The notes below the pieces were generated by a model, which was not told the DNA's origin, did not search any database, and was given only the letters and a program-made list of their open reading frames with translations. Below are positions 40,704 through 51,365 of a stretch of 64,000 nt of DNA, piece by piece (position 1 is the stretch's first letter; every line of letters begins with the position of its first letter). The position numbers were made by a program, and so were the translations under genes. Origin of the DNA: JBGANR01 sp044222225 (lineage in GTDB: Bacteria > Actinomycetota > Actinomycetes > Mycobacteriales > Mycobacteriaceae); NCBI GenBank assembly GCA_044222225.1, contig JBGANR010000004.1, positions 124,001 through 188,000 on the forward strand, given 5' to 3'.

Positions 40704-40735
40704 GAGAGGACTGCTTTGTCCGGGGTGGTCTTCAT
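40700..40735 (-). CDS. Possible 11-residue leader peptide before iolT
   Basis: A short frame MKTTPDKAVLS starts at ATG 40733-40735 with GAAAGGACGGTCG directly upstream, stronger than anything seen in front of iolT itself. Its TGA overlaps the iolT ATG (ATGA). That geometry suggests translational coupling of iolT to this leader. It could also be only the iolT Shine-Dalgarno region with a chance frame. Confidence 0.45.
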   Translation of the reverse strand: MKTTPDKAVLS

Positions 40736-40755
40736 CGACCGTCCTTTCGAGAGAA

Positions 40756-42630
<1,875 letters not shown>

Positions 42631-42668
42631 GGTTCGTCCTTCTCCTTCGAGGTGGGAGTGGTCGGTGA

Positions 42669-43526
42669 TCAGGAGGAGGCGCCGGCGCGGTACGGGTGGC
42701 GCGGCACGATCGGCAGCCGGGGGTCGAGACCGGCGTCCGGCCAGGCGTCCTGGGCGCCCTTCAGGCACGGGTCCTGGAACGCCTGCAGCGTGCGCCGCGG
42801 CGCGGGGCCGGCGAGGACGTTGAGGTAGTAGAGGTCGTGGCCGTGGGCGGCGACGGTCGTGTGGTACCCCCACGGGATGAGCAGCAGGTCGCCGTCGCGG
42901 ACGGTCTCCACCAGGTCGAGGTCGCGTTCGGGGGAGTAGACGCGCTGCAGTGCCCAGCCCTTCTCGGGGTCGCGCAGCCGGTAGTAGTAGGTCTCTTCGA
43001 GCTGCGCCTCGCCTTCGCGGTCCTGCTCGTGCTTGTGCGGCGGGTAGCTCGACCAGTTGCCGCCCGGCGTCCACACCTCGATGACGTGCAGCCGGTCCGC
43101 CGGGAAGTCCGGCAGCATGAGGCTGTTCACCTGTCGTGACGCGTTTCCGCCGCCGCGCAGTTCGATCGCGGTGTCGTCCGGGGTGACGAGTACCGGCTCA
43201 TGGCGCTCGGTGGCCGGCGCGGCGGCGATCGCGATCTCGAGATCGGTGACGGCTGTCAGCGTGCCGGCGCAGTCCCGCGGCAGGTAGAGACACCAGCCGA
43301 GCCCGGCGAAGACCGACTCGCGTCCGCCGAAGCGCCGGGTGACCCCCTCTGCGGTGACGTCGGCGGTGCCCGAGAGCGGGACGAACGCGCGCTCGGAGCC
43401 GTCCGACACCCAGTCGAGGCTCTCACCGGCGCGCAGCGTGTGGACGGCGAACGAGACGTACGTCCAACCGGCGTCCTCGGGGGAGACGGGGCCCCAGCCC
43501 TTGCTCAGGATCTGCGGTGCACTCAT
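42669..43526 (-). CDS. iolB: 5-deoxy-glucuronate isomerase
   Basis: 285-residue bicupin isomerase converting 5-deoxy-glucuronate to 2-deoxy-5-keto-gluconate, the step after IolD. Metal-site cupin residues are visible in YPPHKHEQDREGEAQLEETYYYR (about 160-182) and IPWGYHTTVAAHGHDLYYLNVLAGP (about 234-258). RDCAGTL and SRQVNSLMLPDFPADRLHVIEVWTPGGNWSSYP also match IolB. It is the first gene of the minus-strand inositol operon and diverges from the dehydrogenase at 43660 across 133 nt. Confidence 0.92.
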   Translation of the reverse strand: MSAPQILSKGWGPVSPEDAGWTYVSFAVHTLRAGESLDWVSDGSERAFVPLSGTADVTAEGVTRRFGGRESVFAGLGWCLYLPRDCAGTLTAVTDLEIAIAAAPATERHEPVLVTPDDTAIELRGGGNASRQVNSLMLPDFPADRLHVIEVWTPGGNWSSYPPHKHEQDREGEAQLEETYYYRLRDPEKGWALQRVYSPERDLDLVETVRDGDLLLIPWGYHTTVAAHGHDLYYLNVLAGPAPRRTLQAFQDPCLKGAQDAWPDAGLDPRLPIVPRHPYRAGASS

Positions 43527-43659
43527 TCCTCGATCGTTTCCCTTCGTTCGAAGTTACCGTGTGTCGGACGAGCGGTCCGATCGGTGGTTGCCGAGCGTGT
43601 GGAGGAAAGGTACCGTGACGCGGACGGGTTGTCTAGGAACCGAGAAAATAGGAGCGACA

Positions 43660-44850
43660 TTGACTCTTGAGAGCGTCGTCTCGACCACCCCCGAGCTGGG
43701 GGTCGCCATGATCGGCAGCGGTTTGATGGCCAAATCGCACACGATGGGCTATCGCAACGTCGAGAGTGTCTACGGATCGACGCCGTATCGGCCTCGTTTC
43801 GAGGTGCTGGCCGACGCGACGGCCGACCTGGCCCGAGCGGGCGCCGCCTCGCTGGGCTACCGCACGTGGACGACGGACTGGCGCGAGGCCGTCACGGCGC
43901 CGGGTGTCGACGTCGTCAACATCGTGACGCCGAACTTCCTGCACAAGGACGTCGCGATGGCGGCCATCGCCGCCGGCAAGCACGTCTACTGCGAGAAGCC
44001 GCTGGCGTTGAGCGGCGCCGACGCCAAGGAGATGTACGAGGCCGCCGAGGCCGCGGGCGTCAAGACCATCGTCGGCTTCAACTATCTGCGCAATCCCGCC
44101 ATCGCCGAGGCCCGGCGACTGATCGCCGCCGGCGAGCTCGGTGACATCTGGACCTTCGGCGGCACCTTCATCCTCGACGCGTGCACCGACCCGGACGTGC
44201 CCTTCACCTGGCGTTTCGACCGCGGTCTTTCGGGCACCGGTGCGTTGGGCGATCTCGGTGCGCACATCATCTCGCTCGCGTTGACGCTCGTCGGGCCGAT
44301 CGCATCGGTGGCCGGGCAGAGCAAGACCTTCATCACGACGCGGCCCGAACCGACCGGAGTCTTCGGCTACGGCAGCGGCGCGGATCTGCAGGCGCCGCGC
44401 CGAACGGTGGAGAACGACGACGCGACCACCTTCCTCATCGACTTCGCCTCCGGTGCGAGCGGCCACATCGAGGCGTCACGGGTGGCCACCGGCCGCACCT
44501 GGCATCAGAGCATCGAGATCATCGGCAGCAAGGGCTCGCTGCAGTTCGTCCAGCAGGACATCCACACGCTGCGGCTCTACCTCACCGGCGACCCGGTCGA
44601 GCGCAAGGGCTACCGCGAGATCGAGCTCGGCCCGAAGCACGGCGACTACGGCGCGTTCTGGCCGTTCGCCGGCGTGCCGCTCGGTGTGCACGAGCTCAAG
44701 ACGATCGAGGTCAACGAATGGCTGCACGCCATCGCCGAGGACCGCACGGCCGACGGCGACTTCCGCGACGGTTGGCACGTCTCCGAGGTGCTCGACCGCG
44801 TCGAGCAGTCGGCGGCCGAGCGCCGCTGGGTCGACGTCCCCGCGATGTGA
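43660..44850 (+). CDS. Gfo/Idh/MocA-family oxidoreductase
   Basis: 396-residue dehydrogenase, longer than the typical inositol 2-dehydrogenase. The nucleotide loop GSGLMA (19-24) sits close to the N-terminus and requires a start before residue 18; the only signalled option is TTG 43660 with AGGAGCGACA upstream. CEKPLALSG (about 112-120) carries the EKP motif, and the C-terminal part has WRFDRGLSGTGALGDLGAHIISLAL with the substrate-pocket Asp and His. First gene of the plus-strand inositol-linked operon; it probably oxidises an inositol isomer or related ring compound. Confidence 0.83.
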   Translation: MTLESVVSTTPELGVAMIGSGLMAKSHTMGYRNVESVYGSTPYRPRFEVLADATADLARAGAASLGYRTWTTDWREAVTAPGVDVVNIVTPNFLHKDVAMAAIAAGKHVYCEKPLALSGADAKEMYEAAEAAGVKTIVGFNYLRNPAIAEARRLIAAGELGDIWTFGGTFILDACTDPDVPFTWRFDRGLSGTGALGDLGAHIISLALTLVGPIASVAGQSKTFITTRPEPTGVFGYGSGADLQAPRRTVENDDATTFLIDFASGASGHIEASRVATGRTWHQSIEIIGSKGSLQFVQQDIHTLRLYLTGDPVERKGYREIELGPKHGDYGAFWPFAGVPLGVHELKTIEVNEWLHAIAEDRTADGDFRDGWHVSEVLDRVEQSAAERRWVDVPAM

Positions 44851-44880
44851 CTGCGACCGGCATCAACCGAAAGGACTTCA

Positions 44881-45756
44881 GTGACCGAATCACCTGACCT
44901 GCACGACGTCGTCAGGCAGGCCCGCTGGCTCGTCGTCAAGAGCGTCGCGGGCGCCAAGGCCGGCCACATCGGCGGCCCGCTGTCGATGATGGATCTGCTC
45001 GTCAACCTCTATTTCCACGAGCTGCGCATCCGGCCCGAGGAGCCGCATTGGGCGGATCGTGACCGGTTCATCCTCTCCAAGGGTCACGCGGCCATCGGCC
45101 TCTACTCCGTGCTCGCGCTGCGCGGCTTCCTGCCCGTCGACGAGCTCGCGACGTTCGACAAGGGTGACAGCCGGCTGCAGGGTCACCCGGACGTCACCCG
45201 GTTGCCGGGGATCGACTCGTCGACGGGCTCGCTGGGCCAGGGCTTGTCGGCCGGCGTCGGCATGGCGCTCGGCGCGCGGCTCGCGGGCAAGGACTTCCAC
45301 ACCTTCGTCCTGCTCGGCGACGGCGAGATCCAGGAGGGCATGGTCTGGGAGGCGGTGCAGGCCGCGGCCCGGTACAAGCTGACCGGCCTCACCGCGATCG
45401 TCGACCGCAACGGCATGCAGCAGTTCGGCCTGCCGTCCGACGACGAGACGGCGCACACCGACCGCGGCGACCGCCGCGACCCGTGGGCCGGCATCGACGT
45501 GGCGGCGGTGTTCCGGGCGTTCGGCTGGCGGGTGCTGGAGATCGACGGGCACGACCACGACGAGATCCGCGGCGCCCTGGCGCTGGGCCGCTCCGGCGAC
45601 GTGACCGGCCGGCCCACGGCGATCATCGCGCGCACGCTCAAGGGCAAGGGTCTCTCGCTGTCCGAGGGCAGACACAAGTGGCACGCCATCGTGCCGTCGG
45701 CGGACGACCTCGAGGTCGCCCGGGGCGAACTGGATACGAAGGGAGCAGGAGCGTGA
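44881..45756 (+). CDS. Transketolase-like N-terminal subunit
   Basis: 291-residue ThDP-binding half of a split transketolase. SKGHA (66-70), HPDVTRLPGIDSSTGSLGQGLS (102-123) and the diphosphate motif GDGEIQEG (146-153) are fully canonical, unlike the copy at 29.4 kb. GTG start at 44881 with GAAAGGACTTCA upstream. The C-subunit start overlaps its stop. Association with iol genes is known in some actinobacteria, but the donor and acceptor sugars are not determined. Confidence 0.86.
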   Translation: MTESPDLHDVVRQARWLVVKSVAGAKAGHIGGPLSMMDLLVNLYFHELRIRPEEPHWADRDRFILSKGHAAIGLYSVLALRGFLPVDELATFDKGDSRLQGHPDVTRLPGIDSSTGSLGQGLSAGVGMALGARLAGKDFHTFVLLGDGEIQEGMVWEAVQAAARYKLTGLTAIVDRNGMQQFGLPSDDETAHTDRGDRRDPWAGIDVAAVFRAFGWRVLEIDGHDHDEIRGALALGRSGDVTGRPTAIIARTLKGKGLSLSEGRHKWHAIVPSADDLEVARGELDTKGAGA

Positions 45757-46694
45757 AGGCCATGCGTGACGCCTGGGGCGAGAAGCTCGTCGCCCTCGGG
45801 CACAGCAATCCGCGGACCGTCGTCCTCGACGGTGACCTCGGCAACTCGACGAAGGCCGACAAGTTCGCCGCCGCGCATCCCGAGCGGTTCTTTCAGATGG
45901 GTATCGCCGAGCAGAACCTCGTCGGCGTCGCCGCGGGTCTGGCGGCCGTCGGCCACGTGCCGTGGACGTCGTCCTTCGCTGTTTTCTTCTCCCACCGCGC
46001 GATCGATCCGATCCGGATGCTCGTCGCCCAGAGCCATGCCAACGTCAAGATCGTCGGCTCGTACTCCGGGTTGCTCATCGGCGCGGTCGGCAAGACGCAC
46101 CTCGACATCGAGGATCTGGCGATCATGCGGGCCATGCCGGACATGACGGTGCTCGCGCCGGCCGACAACGCTGAGATGGAGGCGATGATGGACTGGGCCG
46201 ACGCTTACGACGGCCCCGTCTACCTGCGCATCGGCCGTGATGTCGTGGCGGACGTCTTCGACGCCGGCCACGGCTTCACGCCCGGGGCCGTGCTCACTCT
46301 GCGGGAGGGGGCCGGCGTCGCGCTCGTCTCCACCGGCACGCAGACGAGCCGGGTGCTCGCCGCGGCCGACGCGCTCGCCGAGCACGGCGTCATCTCGACC
46401 GTCGTGCACGTGCCGTCGCTCAAGCCGATCGATGAGGACGCGCTTCGCGCGGCGCTCGCCGGCCACGACCTCGTCGTCACGGCCGAGGAGCACAACGTCA
46501 TCGGCGGGCTCGGCGGGCTCGTCGCCGAGGTGCTGACGGCCGCGGGCCCGGCCCCGCAGATCGTCCGGATCGGCGTCGACGACACCTGGGGCGAGAGCGC
46601 GTCGAACGACTTCCTGCTCGCCAAGCACGGCCTGTCGACGGAGAAGGTCACCGAGCGGGTGCTCGAATCGCTTCGAACGGACGCGCCGGCATGA
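45753..46694 (+). CDS. Transketolase-like C-terminal subunit
   Basis: 313-residue partner. LDGDLGNSTKADKFAAAHPERFFQMGIAEQNLVGVAAGLA includes the catalytic glutamate in GIAEQ; then SSFAVFFSHRAIDPIRM, YSGLLIGAVGKTHLDIEDLAIMRAMP and VTAEEHNVIGGLGG. GTG 45753 lies in the N-subunit stop (GTGA); an ATG at 45762 is an alternative start. Closest by eye to the copy at 30256-31233, but with a better-preserved N-terminal region. Confidence 0.86.
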   Translation: MKAMRDAWGEKLVALGHSNPRTVVLDGDLGNSTKADKFAAAHPERFFQMGIAEQNLVGVAAGLAAVGHVPWTSSFAVFFSHRAIDPIRMLVAQSHANVKIVGSYSGLLIGAVGKTHLDIEDLAIMRAMPDMTVLAPADNAEMEAMMDWADAYDGPVYLRIGRDVVADVFDAGHGFTPGAVLTLREGAGVALVSTGTQTSRVLAAADALAEHGVISTVVHVPSLKPIDEDALRAALAGHDLVVTAEEHNVIGGLGGLVAEVLTAAGPAPQIVRIGVDDTWGESASNDFLLAKHGLSTEKVTERVLESLRTDAPA

Positions 46695-46725
46695 GCGGGC
46701 GCGGGTTCTACGGAAAGGAGTCCCC

Positions 46726-47766
46726 ATGCGGCTCGGTCTGATCGGTCTCGGCCGGATCGGCGCCTTCCACGCGGCGACGCTCGCGGCGTCCGACGCCGTC
46801 GATGCGCTCGTCGTGCATGACCCGTTCCAGCCGGCGGTCGACGCGGTCGTCGCGCGACACGGTGCGGGCGGCGGGGTCACCGTGCTGGCCGCGGACGGGC
46901 CGGCGGACGTGCTGGCCGGCGGTGTCGACGGCGTCGTCATCGCCGCGGCCACCGACGTCCACCCCGAACTGATCCACGCCTGCCTCGACGCCGGACTGCC
47001 GACGTTCTGCGAGAAGCCCGTCGCGCGGGATCCGCGGGACGGCGAGGAGATCCTGCGGCGTGTCGAGGAGACGGGCGTGCCCGTCCAGATCGGCTATCCG
47101 CGCCGCTTCGACCTGGCCTTCGTCGAGGCCCGGCGGGCCGTCGCGGCGGGCGAGCTCGGGGTGCTGCACACCGTGCGGTCGACGACGCTCGACCCGGCGG
47201 CGCCGCCGGACGCCTACGTGCGCGCCTCCGGCGGCATCTTCCGGGACTGCAGCGTGCACGATTACGACGCCGTCCGGTTCGTGACCGGTGAGGAGGTCGT
47301 CTCGGTGTACGCGACGGGCTCGCTCACCGCTGCTGCGGCACCGGTGTTCGCCGAGTGCGACGACGTCGACACCGCCGCGACGGTGCTGACGCTGGCCTCG
47401 GGGGCGCTCGCGGTCGTCTCCAACTCGCGATACAACCCGCGCGGCTACGACGTGCGGCTCGAACTGCACGGCTCGCGCGACAGCGTGGGCGCGGGCATCG
47501 AAGCGAAATGGCCGATTCGCTCCACCGAGCCGGGCACGATCTTCCCCGGCGGCACCCCGCACAGCTTCTTCATGGATCGGTTCGCCGCCGCGTTCCGCGC
47601 CGAGTTGGCGGCGTTCACCGAGGTCGTCGCCGGTACGCGGGAGAGCCCGTGCACTGTCGCCGACGCCGTCGAGGTCGGCTGGATCGCCGAGGCGGCCGAT
47701 CAGTCCCGACGCCTCGGCCGGCCCGTCGAGATGTCCGAGATCCGAACGAGAAAGGTCCATTCATGA
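46726..47766 (+). CDS. iolG: Inositol 2-dehydrogenase-like (Gfo/Idh/MocA)
   Basis: 346-residue NAD-dependent dehydrogenase. GLGRIG (7-12) loop, FCEKPVARD (about 90-98) with the EKP motif, GYPRRFDLAFVEAR and GGIFRDCSVHDYDAVRF with the catalytic Asp and His are all typical of myo-inositol 2-dehydrogenase. This is the best IolG candidate of the four Gfo/Idh/MocA genes in the window. Its stop overlaps the next ATG (ATGACTG). AAAGGAG precedes the ATG. Confidence 0.85.
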   Translation: MRLGLIGLGRIGAFHAATLAASDAVDALVVHDPFQPAVDAVVARHGAGGGVTVLAADGPADVLAGGVDGVVIAAATDVHPELIHACLDAGLPTFCEKPVARDPRDGEEILRRVEETGVPVQIGYPRRFDLAFVEARRAVAAGELGVLHTVRSTTLDPAAPPDAYVRASGGIFRDCSVHDYDAVRFVTGEEVVSVYATGSLTAAAAPVFAECDDVDTAATVLTLASGALAVVSNSRYNPRGYDVRLELHGSRDSVGAGIEAKWPIRSTEPGTIFPGGTPHSFFMDRFAAAFRAELAAFTEVVAGTRESPCTVADAVEVGWIAEAADQSRRLGRPVEMSEIRTRKVHS

Positions 47767-48656
47767 CTGCTGCGGCGAAGGACGCGACCGCCCGGGTCGC
47801 CGGCGCCCCGATCTCGTGGGGCGTCTGCGAGGTGCCCGGCTGGGGTTACCAGATGAACCCCGCGCGGGTGCTGCGCGAGATGGCCGAGGTCGGGCTGCAC
47901 GCCACCGAACTCGGCTCCGACGGCTTCCTGCCGGCGACTCCTGAGGGCAAGGCCGAGACGCTGGCCGATCACGGCCTGCACGGCCTCGGCAACTTCACGC
48001 CGCTGTTGCTGCACGACGCCGGGCATGATCCGCGCCCCGAGGTCGACCGCGTGCTCGACGGTTTCGAGGCCGTCGGCGCGAAGGTGCTTGTGCTCTCGGC
48101 GATCACCGGGCTGCGCGGCTACGACAGTCGACCCGAACTGGACGCCGACGGCTGGGCGACGCTGCTGGGCAATCTCGACAAGCTGACCGCGGCCGCCGCT
48201 GAGCGCGGCGTCCGAGCGGTGCTGCATCCGCACGTCGGGACCATGGTCGAGACGGGCGACGACGTGCAGCGGGTGCTCGCCGGATCGGGCATCTCGCTGT
48301 GCCTGGACACCGGGCACATGCTCATCGGCGGCTCCGATCCGCTGGCCGTCACGCGGCAGGCGCCGGAGCGGATCGCGCACACCCATCTCAAGGACGTCGA
48401 CCTGGCGCTGGCCAAGCAGGTTCAGGACGGGCGGCTCACCTACACCGACGCCGTCAAGATCGGCATGTACCAGCCGCTGGGGCAGGGCGACGTCGACATC
48501 GCCGGCGTCGTCGGCCACCTGGAGGCGCACGGCTACGACGGCTGGTACGTCCTGGAGCAGGACGCGATCCTCACCGAGGAGCCGACGGGCGAAGGCCCTG
48601 TCGCCGACGTGCGGGCGAGTGCGGAGTACATCCGCTCGGTCCTGCGTGCGCTCTGA
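47763..48656 (+). CDS. iolE: myo-Inosose-2 dehydratase-like TIM barrel
   Basis: 297-residue TIM-barrel protein. GAPISWGVCEVPGWGYQMNP near the start, TELGSDGFLP (about 45-54), HPHVGTMVE (about 160-168), CLDTGHMLIGG (about 180-190) and THLKDVD (about 206-212) give the metal-binding Glu, His and Asp set of the IolE/IolI group. PISWGVCEVPGWG favours inosose dehydratase in actinobacterial annotation. Coupled to the dehydrogenase before it. The inositol pathway here thus includes G, E, D and B steps; iolC is missing from the window. Confidence 0.83.
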   Translation: MTAAAKDATARVAGAPISWGVCEVPGWGYQMNPARVLREMAEVGLHATELGSDGFLPATPEGKAETLADHGLHGLGNFTPLLLHDAGHDPRPEVDRVLDGFEAVGAKVLVLSAITGLRGYDSRPELDADGWATLLGNLDKLTAAAAERGVRAVLHPHVGTMVETGDDVQRVLAGSGISLCLDTGHMLIGGSDPLAVTRQAPERIAHTHLKDVDLALAKQVQDGRLTYTDAVKIGMYQPLGQGDVDIAGVVGHLEAHGYDGWYVLEQDAILTEEPTGEGPVADVRASAEYIRSVLRAL

Positions 48657-48675
48657 CCTGGGGTCACCTGATCGT

Positions 48676-48716
48676 CCGTCGCCGCGGGAGTGCGGGGACC
48701 GCTTCCGCGGCGACGG
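48676..48716. terminator. Hairpin 1 after iolE-like gene
   Basis: Perfect 12-bp stem (CCGTCGCCGCGG / CCGCGGCGACGG, arms 48676-48687 and 48705-48716) with a 17-nt loop, 20 nt past the iolE-like stop. First of two hairpins in a row. Confidence 0.65.
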
Positions 48717-48723
48717 CTCTGAC

Positions 48724-48765
48724 GCGGCCGGACCGGTGCTTGGCGAGGGACGCCGGTCCGGCCGC
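48724..48765. terminator. Hairpin 2 after iolE-like gene
   Basis: Perfect 13-bp stem (GCGGCCGGACCGG / CCGGTCCGGCCGC, arms 48724-48736 and 48753-48765) with a 16-nt loop, directly after hairpin 1 and followed by TTCACTCTCAT. Likely terminator or processing site between iolE and the next dehydrogenase. Confidence 0.7.
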
Positions 48766-48803
48766 TTCACTCTCATCGCCGCTGCGAAGAAAGAGGTATT
48801 GCC

Positions 48804-49820
48804 ATGACACCGCTGCGCATCGGGCTGCTCGGTGCGGCCCGGATCAGCGACGTCGCTGTCGTCGAGCCGGCTCGGGCGGCCGGGCACCGGATCGTCGCCG
48901 TCGCCGCGCGCAACCCTGAGCGGGCCCGCGCCTGGGCCGCCGAACGAGGCGTCGAGCGCGTGGTCGGCGGGTACGCCGAGCTCGTCGCCGATCCCGAGGT
49001 CGACGTCGTCTACAACCCGCTGCCCAACAGCCTGCACGCGCCGTGGACCATCGCCGCGATCGAGGCGGGCAAGCATGTGCTCGCGGAGAAGCCGTTCGCG
49101 TCCAACGCTGCCGAGGCGCGGGTCGTGCGCGACATCGTGGCCGGAACGGATCGCGTCGTCTTCGAGGCGTTCCACTACCGGTACCACCCGATCTTCGAGC
49201 GACTGCTGGACATCGTCGTCGACGGCACGATCGGCGAGTTGCGAGGGCTGCAGGTGACGATGTCGATGCCGTCGCCGGAGCCCGACGATCTGCGCTGGTC
49301 GTGGGACCTCGCCGGGGGATGCCTGATGGACCTCGGCTGCTACTGCGTCCATGCGATCCGCAGTGTCGCCGAGCGCTTGGGCGGAGTGCCCACGCTGCGT
49401 TCGGCGAGTGCCGGGGTGCGCACCGGGCTCGTCGACGTCGACGAGTGGAACCGGCTCGAGTTCGAGTTGCCCGGCGGCGCCACCGCGACGGCCGACGCGA
49501 CGATGAACGGCCCGTGGGACTTCCACGTCACCGCGACGGGCAGCGCCGGCAGTGCGACGATCGTCAACCACCTCAACGTCGGTCTCGACAACAGGATCGT
49601 CATCGTCGACCGCAGCGGCGAGCGGATCGAAAGGTACGACTCCAGAAGCACCTACAGCTATCAACTCGACGCGCTCGCGGCGGCGATCGGGAACGGCGCT
49701 CCGATCCTCACCGGTCCCGACGACGCGGTGGCGACGATGGAACTCATCGACGAGTGCTACCGGGCGTCGGGTCTGCCGCCGCGGGGGATGAGTTACGACA
49801 CGAACAGGGGGACGCGATGA
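48804..49820 (+). CDS. Gfo/Idh/MocA-family oxidoreductase
   Basis: 338-residue dehydrogenase with loop GAARIS at 10-15, the typical AEKPFASN (about 93-100) and FEAFHYRYHPIFERL, a segment seen in sugar 1-dehydrogenases of the glucose-fructose oxidoreductase type; SWDLAGGCLMDLGCYCVHAIR carries the C-terminal pocket. The ATG has AAGAAAGAGGTATTGCC upstream. It is separated from iolE by the double hairpin and coupled to the SDR gene (ATGA), so these two probably serve a common side reaction. Confidence 0.84.
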   Translation: MTPLRIGLLGAARISDVAVVEPARAAGHRIVAVAARNPERARAWAAERGVERVVGGYAELVADPEVDVVYNPLPNSLHAPWTIAAIEAGKHVLAEKPFASNAAEARVVRDIVAGTDRVVFEAFHYRYHPIFERLLDIVVDGTIGELRGLQVTMSMPSPEPDDLRWSWDLAGGCLMDLGCYCVHAIRSVAERLGGVPTLRSASAGVRTGLVDVDEWNRLEFELPGGATATADATMNGPWDFHVTATGSAGSATIVNHLNVGLDNRIVIVDRSGERIERYDSRSTYSYQLDALAAAIGNGAPILTGPDDAVATMELIDECYRASGLPPRGMSYDTNRGTR

Positions 49821-50614
49821 CATCCGATCAACTGGCGGGGCAGGTGGTGCTGGTGAGCGGCGGCACCCAGGGGCTGGGCGCCGCGATCGTGCGGCGGGCG
49901 GCCGCCGAGGGAGCCGAGGCGGTGCTCTTCACCGGGCGCAACGCCGACGCCGGCGAGGCACTGGCCGAGGAGTTGCGCCGGGGTGGGACGCCGGCGGCGT
50001 TCCGGCGCACCGACCTCGCCGACGTCGAGCAGGCTCGCGCGTCGGTGGCCGCGACGATCGCCGAGTTCGGCCGTGTCGACCGCGTCGTCAACGCGGCCGG
50101 ACTGACCAGCCGCGGCACGATGCTCGACACGACGCCGGAGCTGTTCGACGCGCACATCGCCATCAATCTCAAGGCGCCGTTCTTCATCATCGCCGACACC
50201 ATCGCTCACCTGCGTGAACGCGGAGCTCCGGGGGCGATCGTCAACGTCATCACCATCGACTCGCACGGCGGGCAGTCGTTCCTGGCGCCGTATGTCGCGT
50301 CGAAGGCCGGGCTCGCGGGGTTGACGCGCAACGCCGCGCACGCGCACCGCTGGGACCGCGTCCGGATCAACGGCGTCAACATCGGTTGGACGGCCACCGC
50401 CGCCGAGGACGCGGTCCAGCGTTCGAGCGGCGACGCGCGGGTCGCGGGCGCGGGCGATTGGTTGACGGCCGCCGACGCCTCCGTGCCGATGGGCCGCATC
50501 GGCCGCTCGGACGAGCAGGCCGAGTTCATCGTGTTCCTGCTCTCGGACCGCAGCGGGATCGTCACGGGCTCGGTGATCGACTGGGACCAGAATGTGATCG
50601 GGGGTCTGGGCTGA
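49817..50614 (+). CDS. SDR oxidoreductase
   Basis: 265-residue classical SDR: SGGTQGLG at 14-21, NAAG at 92-95, Tyr159 and Lys163 in YVASK. The catalytic-serine segment reads VITIDSHGG, so Ser149 rather than an SS pair would serve. The C-terminus ends GSVIDWDQNVIGGLG, a pattern I have seen in sugar-linked SDRs. Overlaps the preceding dehydrogenase by 4 nt, and the two probably act on the same polyol or sugar acid. Confidence 0.82.
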   Translation: MTSDQLAGQVVLVSGGTQGLGAAIVRRAAAEGAEAVLFTGRNADAGEALAEELRRGGTPAAFRRTDLADVEQARASVAATIAEFGRVDRVVNAAGLTSRGTMLDTTPELFDAHIAINLKAPFFIIADTIAHLRERGAPGAIVNVITIDSHGGQSFLAPYVASKAGLAGLTRNAAHAHRWDRVRINGVNIGWTATAAEDAVQRSSGDARVAGAGDWLTAADASVPMGRIGRSDEQAEFIVFLLSDRSGIVTGSVIDWDQNVIGGLG

Positions 50615-50642
50615 GCCTGATCCGAGAGGGGCCGATCTCAGA

Positions 50643-50860
50643 TCACCAGGAGTCGTGGTCCTCCACGACGCGGCGGAAGATGCTTTCGATGGCATCGAGT
50701 CGGGTGTAGTAGAGATCCCACACATAACGAGGTGAGACGTCACGTAGTTGTGAGAGATCACGTTGCGAGTGCCGGTCAGTGATCGCAGGAGGTCGTCGTG
50801 TTCGGGCTACTTGGTAGCGAGCGCGGTCTCGGCGTAGAGCCGCACGTCGGCGGCGGTCAC
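50643..50860 (-). pseudogene. HepT-type (HEPN) toxin gene, inactivated
   Basis: Following GTGA at the end of the MntA-like gene, the frame starts VTAADVRLYAETALATK and then hits an in-frame TAG. Beyond it, PEHDDLLRSLTGTRNVISHNY shows the HEPN R-x4-H active-site motif, after which the frame shifts by one: DVSPRYVWDLYYTRLDAIES and IFRRVVEDHDSW follow in the other frame up to the stop at 50643. One nonsense codon and one frameshift mean no full toxin can be made. Confidence 0.78.
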
Positions 50861-51207
50861 AGGATTCGAACCAGGTCGTCGGCGACGTACTTCTTGGCCC
50901 GGGGATTGATGTTTCTGGCCGCGTCGACAGGCAGTGACGTGAGGGCGTCGAGTGCGTTCAGCAATGCGCCGTACTCGAGAAGCTCCAGCTCGCGGCCTTC
51001 GGGTTCATAGAGGAGATCGACATCGCTGTTCGGACGATGGTCGCCGCGGGATCGGCTTCCGAACAGCCAGGCCCGTGCGATCCGGTGTCGACGAAGAGTG
51101 CGGCGCAGGTCGCCGAGGGCGAAGGGGAGACGTGCCTGGAGCTGGTCGTCGGACAACGACTTGGTCACGATCATGCCGTCGATCTGCTCGATCACCGGAG
51201 AAGCCAT
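50857..51207 (-). CDS. MntA-like minimal nucleotidyltransferase (antitoxin)
   Basis: 116-residue minimal nucleotidyltransferase. GSRSRGDHRPNSDVDLLYE (51-69) has the GS-x-R-G...D-x-D metal-binding motif. Its normal partner is a HepT toxin, which MntA silences by adding AMP groups near the HEPN active site. Here HepT is a pseudogene, so the antitoxin is an orphan. The ATG is at 51205-51207. Confidence 0.84.
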   Translation of the reverse strand: MASPVIEQIDGMIVTKSLSDDQLQARLPFALGDLRRTLRRHRIARAWLFGSRSRGDHRPNSDVDLLYEPEGRELELLEYGALLNALDALTSLPVDAARNINPRAKKYVADDLVRIL

Positions 51208-51365
51208 GCCCGTATCCCGTCGTCATCGCTGAGTTCCCTGAGTCTAGCGGCGCCGGTTGGGTTCGGGTGTCCGCTGGGTGATAAATTGTGTCGGTTGTGA
51301 AGGTGACCGGCAGATCCGCCGGCGTCGTGAACCAGGGGTGACGACATCGGCTCCAGCAGGCCCGC

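Noticed and set aside
50852..50876. tRNA T-arm-like sequence (GGTTCGAATCC on the minus strand)
   Set aside because: No anticodon or acceptor stem can be drawn around it, and it codes for the last residues of the MntA-like protein (DDLVRIL).
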